Shown: positions 7,432 to 13,388 of the stretch, piece after piece
How positions within the stretch are numbered: the first letter of the stretch is position 1
Layout of the letters: each line of letters opens with the position of its first letter
Virus record (IMG/VR): IMGVR_UViG_3300032294_000492
Location: 1-32,014 of that record
DNA from: a virus
Reading direction: 5' to 3' (one strand)
DNA: 32,014 bases
Program-made: the position numbers and the translations under genes
The notes under the pieces: generated by a model
Seen by the model: only the letters and a program-made list of their open reading frames with translations
Database searches by the model: none
Told to the model about the DNA's origin: nothing

Positions 7432-7664
7432 TGTCAGAAGTAAAAAAAGAATCAATTGGCGCTTGGAAGCGTACAACGCCAAAAGGCGAAGTAATCAATT
7501 TCACAATTAACGGTCAGCGTTACAATATGTGGGTTAACCAATATAAAGACAAACCTGCGCACCCTGACTTCAAAATTTATGAAGACAATTACGTTGCACC
7601 AACAGAACCAAAACCACAATCAAAACAAGAATTTAAACCATTGTCAGACGACGATTTATTTTAA
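7431..7664 (+). CDS. Small protein with SSB-like acidic C-terminal tail
   Basis: A 77-residue protein with a compact N-terminal beta domain (IGAWKRTTPKGEVINFTING then MWVNQYKDKPAHPDFKIYE, residues about 8-51), a Pro/Lys/Gln linker, and the terminal sequence LSDDDLF. An acidic tail ending in Phe is the partner-binding element of bacterial SSB (DDDIPF) and of several phage single-strand DNA-binding proteins. The domain's Trp-rich strands and PDFKIYE segment resemble short DUF736-type or OB-like proteins. I infer a phage ssDNA-binding or replisome-recruiting protein. The fold call is uncertain. Confidence 0.55.
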   Translation: MSEVKKESIGAWKRTTPKGEVINFTINGQRYNMWVNQYKDKPAHPDFKIYEDNYVAPTEPKPQSKQEFKPLSDDDLF

Positions 7665-7666
7665 TT

Positions 7667-8098
7667 ATGAACGAAGAACTAAGAAACGAATTAGTGCAAT
7701 GTTATAAGAATAATTTGCAAAATTTACGAATACTTCACAGGACGTTAGTAAATGCCAAAATTATAACAGAAGATTTTGCAGTTAGTTCAGGAATCACAGA
7801 CATAAAGCCAAACAGATTGGTTGAATTAGTACAGGACGTTTTTGAAACCGACATTGTCGCAAAGAACAGAAAACAGTCAACCATATTTGCCCGCAAAGCT
7901 GCGGCATACATTTTAAGAAAATACACTCAATTATCTTTAAATGAAATTGCACCTTTAATTGGGGTCGGCGACCATACAACAGTTATTTACAATATTCAAA
8001 CCGCTTCGGATTTAATGGACACCGAAGATTGGTACAGAGAAAAATTAATGCAAATTGAAGAAGATATTGAAAATTATAATAACTTTGTAAAGAAATAA
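7667..8098 (+). CDS. Stand-alone DnaA domain IV (DnaA-box-binding) protein
   Basis: A 143-residue protein whose residues about 46-117 match DnaA domain IV: FARKAAAYILRKYTQLSLNEIAPLIG followed by GVGDHTTVIYNIQTA, equivalent to the DnaA signature GGRDHTTVLHA. There is no AAA+ ATPase domain, so it could bind DnaA-box-like DNA without ATP-driven opening. It lies just before a structured RNA (8105-8190) and the replication initiator-like gene with iterons (8530-8571). It may recruit or compete with host DnaA, or act as a repressor at such sites. The N-terminal 45 residues are helical and unassigned. Confidence 0.85.
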   Translation: MNEELRNELVQCYKNNLQNLRILHRTLVNAKIITEDFAVSSGITDIKPNRLVELVQDVFETDIVAKNRKQSTIFARKAAAYILRKYTQLSLNEIAPLIGVGDHTTVIYNIQTASDLMDTEDWYREKLMQIEEDIENYNNFVKK

Positions 8099-8104
8099 AT
8101 AAAA

Positions 8105-8190
8105 GCGTTATGGTACAACGCAGTTGAAAATATATTGGGTCAACGGATTCACGGCAAGTACCATTTGCCGAAGTCCCGCGACCCTTTTTT
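8105..8190 (+). ncRNA. Structured RNA with two kissing hairpin loops and terminal U-tract
   Basis: This 86-nt stretch fills the gap between the DnaA-domain gene and the initiator-like gene. Hairpin 1 is GCGTT (8105-8109), loop ATGGTAC (8110-8116), AACGC (8117-8121). Hairpin 2 is CGGCAA (8152-8157), loop GTACCAT (8158-8164), TTGCCG (8165-8170), enclosed by an outer stem GGGTC (8137-8141)/GACCC (8180-8184) and followed by six T (8185-8190). The two 7-nt loops are exact reverse complements, so they can kiss. It may be a regulatory leader with a terminator, or a separate small RNA. The start at 8196 is 6 nt after the T-run. Base-pairing is seen in sequence; function is inferred. Confidence 0.7.
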
Positions 8191-8195
8191 AATTT

Positions 8196-8897
8196 ATGGC
8201 TATATTTAGGAAAATACACGTCAGTTTTTGGAAGGACGAATTTATTGAAAGTCTGACCCCTGAACAGAAGTTTTTTTATCTGTATTTAATGACTAACGAC
8301 CGTACAACACAATGCGGGATTTATGAAATTACAATAAAACAAATGTGCTATGACACAGGTTACAACGAAGACACAATCAAAAAACTAATTGAATTTTTTA
8401 CGAAATGCGGAAAAATTCGTTATTCTTTGGTAACTAAGGAAATGGCAATGAAGAATTGGGCGAAATACAATGATTCAACTTCGCCAAAGGTAAAATCGTG
8501 TATTACAAAGGAACTTTTAAAGGTAAAAGATACAGTATTGATACAGTATGCATACAGTATGGATACACATACGCAAGAAGAAGAAGAACAAGAAGAAGAA
8601 GAAGAAAAAGAAGAAGAACAAGAAAAAGAACAAATTGATTTTAAAATTTTGTTTTTAGATAAGATTGAACCATTTAAAAGTTTATTAGGGGATTCATACC
8701 AAGAATTTATTGATTATTGGTGCGAATCGTCAAAAAGTGGTAAATTACGTTATCAATCAGAAAAATTTTTTGAACCGAAGCGTCGCGTTAATACGTGGCT
8801 TCAAAACAAGGTAAAGTATGGAAATACAAAAAATACTGACGCAACCGCTGCAAGTCGCAAAAGAATGCAAGACTTACAAAATTGGGTTAATAGCTAA
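8196..8897 (+). CDS. Replication initiator/replisome organizer-like protein, contains iterons
   Basis: A 233-residue protein with the layout of phage replisome organizers. An N-terminal winged-helix region (MAIFRKIHVSFWKDEFIESL to about residue 110) contains the pattern LTPEQKFFYLYLMTNDRTTQCGIYEI typical of DnaD/RepA-like initiators. It is followed by a Glu/Gln-rich linker (about 127-147) and a C-terminal helical domain (FKSLLGDSYQEFIDYW ... WLQNKVKYGN). The DNA that encodes the junction to the linker carries iterons (8530-8571), as in lambda O, whose gene contains the origin. ATG 8196 follows the structured RNA directly. It overlaps the next gene by 80 bp. Likely role: origin binding and loading of the host helicase. 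Confidence 0.75.
   Translation: MAIFRKIHVSFWKDEFIESLTPEQKFFYLYLMTNDRTTQCGIYEITIKQMCYDTGYNEDTIKKLIEFFTKCGKIRYSLVTKEMAMKNWAKYNDSTSPKVKSCITKELLKVKDTVLIQYAYSMDTHTQEEEEQEEEEEKEEEQEKEQIDFKILFLDKIEPFKSLLGDSYQEFIDYWCESSKSGKLRYQSEKFFEPKRRVNTWLQNKVKYGNTKNTDATAASRKRMQDLQNWVNS
8530..8571 (+). repeat. Iteron array, candidate replication origin
   Basis: Three perfect copies of the palindrome ATACAGTAT (8530-8538, 8541-8549, 8552-8560) and a degenerate fourth, ATACACATA (8563-8571), recur at exactly 11 bp. Because 11 is not a multiple of 3, each copy is read in a different frame, so the repeat is not explained by a repeated peptide. It is followed by a purine-rich strand-biased tract (8573-8636) and an A+T-rich stretch (about 8637-8660). 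This order resembles the lambda origin within gene O. Confidence 0.7.
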
Positions 8898-9561
8898 CGA
8901 AGACCTGCCAATTGTCGAAGCGTTTAAAGGCGACAAATTAAACTTAGTTTCGCCCGTTACATTAAGGGAAAACTTAGCTTATATTTTTACTTTAATAGGT
9001 TTGACCCGTTTGCCGGACAAAATGGAATTGGAAGTAATTGAAGATTACATTCGTACAACTTACCCTTATTTTACAGTACAGGAAATGCGCATTGCTTTTA
9101 AAATGGCAATTCAGGGACGATTAGAATGCAATACAGACCATTATGAAAAGTTTTCGCCTAAATATATATCCCAAATTTTAAACGCCTACAAAGTGAAAGC
9201 AAACGAAATTCGCCGTAATTTACCCCCGCCGCCTGAACCGCCTGTAAAGCAATTGACAGACGACGAAATTGTTGAATTCACTAAAAATGATTGGTTGACA
9301 GGTAAACGTGAAGATTTTAACCGTGTTTTTAATGCTGACAAAGTATTTGCAATCCTTTTAAAACAAGGGAAATTAAAGTTTACAAAAGAACAAATATTAG
9401 AAACGATTAAAGTTGTACGTGAAGACAATTTATACAGACTTAACCGAATGAATCCTATTGAAGCCAAAGAATTCAGCAAAAGAATAAAAAATGAAGATTA
9501 TATTGAATCACAATGTAAAAAATTAGCGTTAGTTAAATATTTTGAAAATTTATCAAATTAA
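8818..9561 (+). CDS. Hypothetical replication-associated protein
   Basis: A 247-residue protein starting inside the end of the initiator-like gene (80-bp overlap). The first ~30 residues are encoded by the overlap. The core (residues about 45-125) is helical with an LAYIFTLIGLTRLPDK then FTVQEMRIAFKMAIQGRL pattern, a proline-rich linker (NLPPPPEPP, about 136-144) follows, and the C-terminal half is helical. Phage genes in this position often encode helicase loaders or primosomal partners, but there is no Walker A motif here, so it would not be a DnaC-type ATPase. Function unassigned. Confidence 0.7.
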   Translation: MEIQKILTQPLQVAKECKTYKIGLIANEDLPIVEAFKGDKLNLVSPVTLRENLAYIFTLIGLTRLPDKMELEVIEDYIRTTYPYFTVQEMRIAFKMAIQGRLECNTDHYEKFSPKYISQILNAYKVKANEIRRNLPPPPEPPVKQLTDDEIVEFTKNDWLTGKREDFNRVFNADKVFAILLKQGKLKFTKEQILETIKVVREDNLYRLNRMNPIEAKEFSKRIKNEDYIESQCKKLALVKYFENLSN

Positions 9562-9748
9562 ATACAGACATTTTGGAACTTTAAAATATTGCTATACAGA
9601 CAATTTTATTGACTTTTACGCAAATTATCCTGAAGTTGAAACCAAACAAAACAGACTTTTATTTAAAAAAGAATTTTATGAAAAAGTGCAACAGGTGCAA
9701 AAAGAACTTGGATTGGGACAAATTCAGGAAGGACAGGCGAAACGCTGA
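9542..9748 (+). CDS. Possible small protein overlapping neighbours (68 aa)
   Basis: A 68-residue frame (MKIYQIKYRHFGTLKYCYTDNF) that overlaps the preceding gene by 20 bp and the following zinc-ribbon gene by 71 bp. Without it, 9562-9677 would be an uncovered gap, unusual here. The N-terminal ~45 residues look protein-like (aromatic and charged), while the part overlapping the zinc-ribbon gene is Gln-rich and may be passive. No family recognised. Confidence 0.45.
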   Translation: MKIYQIKYRHFGTLKYCYTDNFIDFYANYPEVETKQNRLLFKKEFYEKVQQVQKELGLGQIQEGQAKR

Positions 9749-9839
9749 CGGATATTATGGTTATTGCAAAGTATGCAGCAAAGAAAAACAAGATCAATAT
9801 AAAAACAAAATTAAAGAAGGAACTATAAAAGCTTTTTAA
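9678..9839 (+). CDS. Small four-cysteine zinc-ribbon protein
   Basis: A 53-residue protein starting at ATG 9678 (MKKCNRCKKNLDWDKFRKD). The frame is open upstream, but the homologous part begins at this Met. The CNRC ... YCKVC pair of cysteine knuckles with the intervening NADGYYGYC segment is the short treble-clef-like ribbon often found near or fused to HNH endonucleases in phages, where it binds zinc and perhaps DNA. No HNH motif is present in it. The stop codon directly abuts ATG 9840 of the VRR-NUC gene. Confidence 0.7.
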   Translation: MKKCNRCKKNLDWDKFRKDRRNADGYYGYCKVCSKEKQDQYKNKIKEGTIKAF

Positions 9840-10154
9840 ATGGACATAACCGCAAACGAATTAACGAAATGGGCGAAAAAAAACCTTGAATTTGTGGGTT
9901 ACCGATTAAACAGGGTAAACAATATTCCATTTGGAAAACGCAAAGGTACAATTCAAAAAGGGTGGGCTGACTTACAAGGGTACACAGAAAACGGCGTTTA
10001 TGTGGCGGTTGAAATCAAAAAATTAGGCGACAAACTAAGCGAAGAACAAAAAGAAAGGTTAAAAGATATTTTTCAATGTGGGGGGATTGTTTATATTTGT
10101 ACAGAAGTGGAAAACAAACCTGCTTTAATTGAATGGTCAAAAATGAAATTTTAG
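9840..10154 (+). CDS. VRR-NUC domain nuclease
   Basis: A 104-residue PD-(D/E)XK nuclease of the VRR-NUC family. The catalytic pattern is GWADLQGY (Asp44) and VAVEIKKLGDKLSEEQ (Glu58, Lys60, with Gln70 in the following helix). Stand-alone phage VRR-NUC proteins are structure-specific nucleases, possibly acting on Holliday junctions or flaps, and fit with the ERF annealing protein upstream. Its length is typical of minimal phage versions. It overlaps the following sigma-like gene by 22 bp. Confidence 0.88.
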   Translation: MDITANELTKWAKKNLEFVGYRLNRVNNIPFGKRKGTIQKGWADLQGYTENGVYVAVEIKKLGDKLSEEQKERLKDIFQCGGIVYICTEVENKPALIEWSKMKF

Positions 10155-10633
10155 CTGAATTTTGGAACTTAAAAGAAGTTAACGAAGCATTTTCTAAAAT
10201 GCAGCCGGAAGAATTACAGTACGACCTAAAAGCAGAAGTTTTTTTAGTTCTTTGTGAAATGGACGAACAAAAGTTAATTGGATTGTATGAAAGGAATGAA
10301 TTAAAATTTTATATTGTGCGTACAATGCTAAATATGATTAAAAGCGACAGAAGTAACTTTTATAAGAATTATCGAAATCATATTGAGTTTGTGCCAACAG
10401 AATTAAATAAAGAAATTCAAAGACTGAACACAGAACCGACAGATTTGATTGACAAACTTGAACAAAACTTAGAAGGGTTACATTGGTATAATAAGGAAAT
10501 ATTGAAACTTTATGCAATTGATTTTAAAAAGAATGCAAAAGAATTAAGCCGTAAAACCGGTATTCCTTATATGTCAATTGTACGAACTATAAATAAAACC
10601 AAAAAACAAATGAAACAAAACATAAGAAAATGA
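10133..10633 (+). CDS. Sigma-70-like/ECF-like transcription factor
   Basis: A 166-residue protein resembling an RNA polymerase sigma-70 family member. Residues about 30-85 (DLKAEVFLVLCEMDEQKLIGLYERNELKFYIVRTMLNM) resemble region 2, with the common Bacteroidota phage pattern of a short helix bundle followed by FYKNYR. Residues about 118-160 (WYNKEILKLYAIDFKKNAKELSRKTGIPYMSIVRTINK) form the region 4 helix-turn-helix. It could redirect host polymerase to phage promoters or act as a DNA-binding regulator. Its target sites are unknown. The repeats near the two promoters are candidates to test. Confidence 0.7.
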   Translation: MVKNEILAEFWNLKEVNEAFSKMQPEELQYDLKAEVFLVLCEMDEQKLIGLYERNELKFYIVRTMLNMIKSDRSNFYKNYRNHIEFVPTELNKEIQRLNTEPTDLIDKLEQNLEGLHWYNKEILKLYAIDFKKNAKELSRKTGIPYMSIVRTINKTKKQMKQNIRK

Positions 10634-10869
10634 TTTTATCAATTTTAACCGCCGTTTGTGCATCACTATTTATTAACGATATACATAACCTTCCCTATAA
10701 ATGGAAAGCGAATTTCAAGCCATTTAATTGCGGAAGTTGCTTGGCTGCGTGGCTTGCACCAATACACTATTTCGCACCTGAATTGATCCAAAATATAACG
10801 TCAACAATGTTTATTGCAGGATTTGCAGCGCCAATTTTATCAAAATTAATTTGGAACTTATGGAAATAA
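10630..10869 (+). CDS. Small membrane protein with CxxC motif
   Basis: A 79-residue protein with an N-terminal hydrophobic segment (residues 1-15), a short basic loop (LPYKWKANFKPFNCGSCLAAWLA, with a Cys-Gly-Ser-Cys pair), and a second hydrophobic region (about 55-75). It overlaps both neighbours by a few bases. Similar small NCGxCLxxWL membrane proteins occur in Bacteroidota phages. The function is unknown and could be membrane attachment of a phage process or superinfection exclusion, for which there is no direct evidence. Confidence 0.7.
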   Translation: MILSILTAVCASLFINDIHNLPYKWKANFKPFNCGSCLAAWLAPIHYFAPELIQNITSTMFIAGFAAPILSKLIWNLWK

Positions 10870-11237
10870 AACAAGAACACAGGGAATACTTAGACGCCAA
10901 TATTGGCAACTATGAAACCGCAAAGAATGGTTTTATTAGAAACCTTGAATTGCCTGAACTACAAATGTACGAACACATATACCGTACATATTTAGACCCA
11001 AACTTTTTATTGTCTGTTTGGTGTGGCGCTTGCAAGTTTGAAATGATAATGCGTTTGTATAAATGGTACGAACAACAACCCAAAAGTTTACCAATAGAAA
11101 ACAATTTTTATGAAAATATTGACGTTTCTAAATTAAAAGATATTTCAGACAGGGTTGAATTAAAAGAAACACCTGAAGGAATTGAAGTTACTTTAAAACC
11201 TGAAATAAAGAAACGCGGACGTAAACCAAAAAAATAA
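10851..11237 (+). CDS. Hypothetical protein with AT-hook-like tail
   Basis: A 128-residue protein. ATG 10851 or ATG 10860 (MEIKQEHREYL) could be the start, and both overlap the upstream gene. The N-terminal ~80 residues are helical with many aromatic residues (YEHIYRTYLDPNF, FEMIMRLYKWYE). The C-terminus is basic and ends KKRGRKPKK, which resembles an AT-hook (RGRKP) able to bind A+T-rich DNA. A similar protein commonly precedes sugar or packaging genes in related phages. Function unassigned. Confidence 0.65.
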   Translation: MELMEIKQEHREYLDANIGNYETAKNGFIRNLELPELQMYEHIYRTYLDPNFLLSVWCGACKFEMIMRLYKWYEQQPKSLPIENNFYENIDVSKLKDISDRVELKETPEGIEVTLKPEIKKRGRKPKK

Positions 11238-11719
11238 TGGCTAATTTTATACACCCAACCGCCATAATTGGCGACAACGTTATTATGGGCGACAACAATT
11301 ACATTGGCGCTTATTGTATTATTGGCGACCCCGCAGAACATAAAAAATATTGGGGTCAACCAAAAGGCAAAGTTATAATTGGTAACGGCAATATGATAAC
11401 AGGGTTAGTTACTATTGACGCCGGAACGGAAGACCCAACCATTATTGAAGACAATTGTTTCATAATGAAGCACGCGCACATTGGTCACGATTGTAGAATT
11501 ATGAATGACGTTACGATTAGTTGCGGCGCAAAAATTGGCGGTCATTCTATTGTTGGCGAACGATCTAATATTGGATTGAATGCAGTATTACACCAATTCA
11601 GCATAATCAAAAAGGGTTGTATGATTGGTGCAAGCGCTTTTTTTAAAGGCGAATCAGAACAGGAAATGAAATATGCCGGCGTGCCTGCGCGCAAGCTTGG
11701 TTCAAATATAAGAAAATGA
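11237..11719 (+). CDS. LpxA-like left-handed beta-helix acyltransferase
   Basis: A 160-residue hexapeptide-repeat protein with close similarity to the catalytic part of UDP-N-acetylglucosamine O-acyltransferase LpxA. It has KHAHIGHDCRI (His81, His84, Asp85), IGGHSIVG (His103) and VLHQFSII (Gln120), which match E. coli LpxA His122, His125, His144 and Gln161 at a constant offset of 41. The YWGQPKG segment matches the LpxA KYAGEP loop. The C-terminal helical domain of LpxA is missing (160 against 262 residues). Two glycosyltransferase genes follow directly, with a 4-bp overlap. The substrate could be a nucleotide sugar with an acyl or acetyl donor. Lipid A synthesis itself is unproven. Confidence 0.85.
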   Translation: MANFIHPTAIIGDNVIMGDNNYIGAYCIIGDPAEHKKYWGQPKGKVIIGNGNMITGLVTIDAGTEDPTIIEDNCFIMKHAHIGHDCRIMNDVTISCGAKIGGHSIVGERSNIGLNAVLHQFSIIKKGCMIGASAFFKGESEQEMKYAGVPARKLGSNIRK

Positions 11720-12393
11720 ATATAGCCGTAATTTTACTAACCCTTAACAGAAACGATTTAACCAAACGCGTTATTGATCAAAATTTTAAAAATTCAGGTT
11801 ATAACGCTGACTGCTTTTTAATTGACAACGGAAGCGACGAAGTCCCGTACGAAATGTATAATTGGACAAACTGCAATGTATCTTCAAAACAAAGAGGAAT
11901 TGCAGCCGGTGTAAATGCCGGATTGAGAATGACCAAAGCATACGACGGCGTGTGTATTTTAGCAAACGATATATTGCTTCCTGAAAATTGGCTTTTAAAG
12001 TGGGTTAATTATTCAAACTTAATACCAAAGACCGGTATTATTGGAATTCATTGCGTTGAACATTTGCCGACATTAACGGACGGGGTGCATAAAGTACACA
12101 CACCTTTTGGCGACAATTATTTGACAAGGGAATTGATTGATACTATTGGCGGTTACAATGAAGAATACGATCCTTACGGAATGCAAGACCAAGACTTTGC
12201 TGAACGTGCAAATATTGCAGGATTTACAAACTATTATATTCCTGACCTACGTTCTGAACATATTGGACACGACGTTGGCAATGGCACAGAATACCGAAGA
12301 ATGAAGGACGAAAGTTTGGCACGTGCGCAGTCAATTTGGGAAAAATACCAATCTATTTACCATACAGATAAAAAAATTAAATGCGCATTTTAG
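11716..12393 (+). CDS. Glycosyltransferase family 2 (GT-A fold)
   Basis: A 225-residue GT2-type enzyme. The N-terminus is MNIAVILLTLNRNDL, followed by LIDNGSDE, GIAAGVNAGL, the acidic metal-site region ILANDILLPENWL (about residues 81-93, here Asn-Asp in place of a canonical DxD), and GGYNEEYDPYGMQDQDFAERA (the acceptor/catalytic ED-like segment, about 145-165). It should transfer a sugar from a nucleotide sugar in the host cytoplasm. Overlaps with the LpxA-like gene (4 bp) and the next glycosyltransferase (13 bp) indicate one transcript. Targets could be host surface glycan, virion protein or phage DNA. No hydroxymethyl-base enzyme is visible, so DNA is least likely. Confidence 0.85.
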   Translation: MNIAVILLTLNRNDLTKRVIDQNFKNSGYNADCFLIDNGSDEVPYEMYNWTNCNVSSKQRGIAAGVNAGLRMTKAYDGVCILANDILLPENWLLKWVNYSNLIPKTGIIGIHCVEHLPTLTDGVHKVHTPFGDNYLTRELIDTIGGYNEEYDPYGMQDQDFAERANIAGFTNYYIPDLRSEHIGHDVGNGTEYRRMKDESLARAQSIWEKYQSIYHTDKKIKCAF

Positions 12394-13388
12394 CAATTAC
12401 AAGTAAAACAAGCGGCGTCGGTTACCATAGAATCATTATGCCGATAGTCAATATGCAAAAAGACTATTGTTTAATGACTGACACGTTAAGCGAAGAAACA
12501 TTTGAAGGCAATTATGATATTGTTGTTATGAATCGTATGCTTGCAAATATAACGCCCGAACAAATGGACAATTGGCGCAAAAAATATGGTTTTAAATTAA
12601 TAGTTGACAACGACGACTTTTGGCATTTAGACCCTTCGCATTTATTGTACGAACGATATATTTTAAATAACATACCCGAACAAATATTGGCGTGGATTCG
12701 TATTGCTGACCTTTGCACAGTAACGCACGAACGATTGGCTGAAGAAGTTAAACCTTACAATTCAAATATTGAAATTGTGCCAAATGCCATTCCATACGGC
12801 GAAGAACAATTTAAAGATTTTAAAAAAGATTCAGACCTTATTCGTTTATTTTGGTCAGGTTCGGGAACGCACGGGAAGGATATGGAAATATTACGCAATC
12901 CATTAAAGCGAATTAATTTCCCTGTGCGAACTGTAATTGCAGGTTATAACGAAGGCGAAAAACCAATTTGGGACAGTATGATTGCCGCATTCACTAACGG
13001 CTTAAAATTAAACCCAACGATTTACAATTACAACGAAGTCACTTCATATATGGCGGCATACGCGGATTCAGATATTTCATTAATTCCTTTGGTCGATTCC
13101 AAGTTTAATTCAATGAAATCAAATTTAAAAGTATTAGAAACCGCAGCAAAAAAGAATCCCGCAATAGTTAGCAACGTACACCCGTACAGGGGTTTTTATC
13201 CTGCCTGTCACGTAAACAGTCAAAAAGATTGGTATTATTGGATCAAATTATTAGTAAATGACCCTGACGCCCGCAAACATTATGGGAACGCATTGTACGA
13301 ATACTGCAATAAGAATTTCAATTTACACGAAGTAAACAAACACCGATTCGCTATTTATAGTAAACTAATAGGAAATGCCGGTAATTAA
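12381..13388 (+). CDS. Glycosyltransferase, GT-B fold (GT4-like)
   Basis: A 335-residue glycosyltransferase with two Rossmann-like halves. The N-terminal half starts MRILAITSKTSGVGYHRIIMP and contains LIVDNDDFWHLDPSH (about residues 73-87), an acceptor-side motif seen in phage GT-B enzymes. The C-terminal half contains VPNAIPYGEEQF, RLFWSGSGTHGKDMEIL (about 153-169), and DISLIPLVDSKFNSMKSNLKVLETAA, which ends in the conserved Glu region for nucleotide-sugar binding. It overlaps the HAD fusion gene by 14 bp. It probably acts with the GT2 enzyme and the LpxA-like acyltransferase in a glycan-modifying step. Confidence 0.85.
   Translation: MRILAITSKTSGVGYHRIIMPIVNMQKDYCLMTDTLSEETFEGNYDIVVMNRMLANITPEQMDNWRKKYGFKLIVDNDDFWHLDPSHLLYERYILNNIPEQILAWIRIADLCTVTHERLAEEVKPYNSNIEIVPNAIPYGEEQFKDFKKDSDLIRLFWSGSGTHGKDMEILRNPLKRINFPVRTVIAGYNEGEKPIWDSMIAAFTNGLKLNPTIYNYNEVTSYMAAYADSDISLIPLVDSKFNSMKSNLKVLETAAKKNPAIVSNVHPYRGFYPACHVNSQKDWYYWIKLLVNDPDARKHYGNALYEYCNKNFNLHEVNKHRFAIYSKLIGNAGN

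Noticed and set aside
8137-8190. tRNA-like fold with an anticodon-like loop GTACCAT
   Set aside because: The hairpin has a 7-nt loop with T at the second position, but there is no acceptor stem, D-arm or T-loop (no TTCRANY), so it is not a tRNA.
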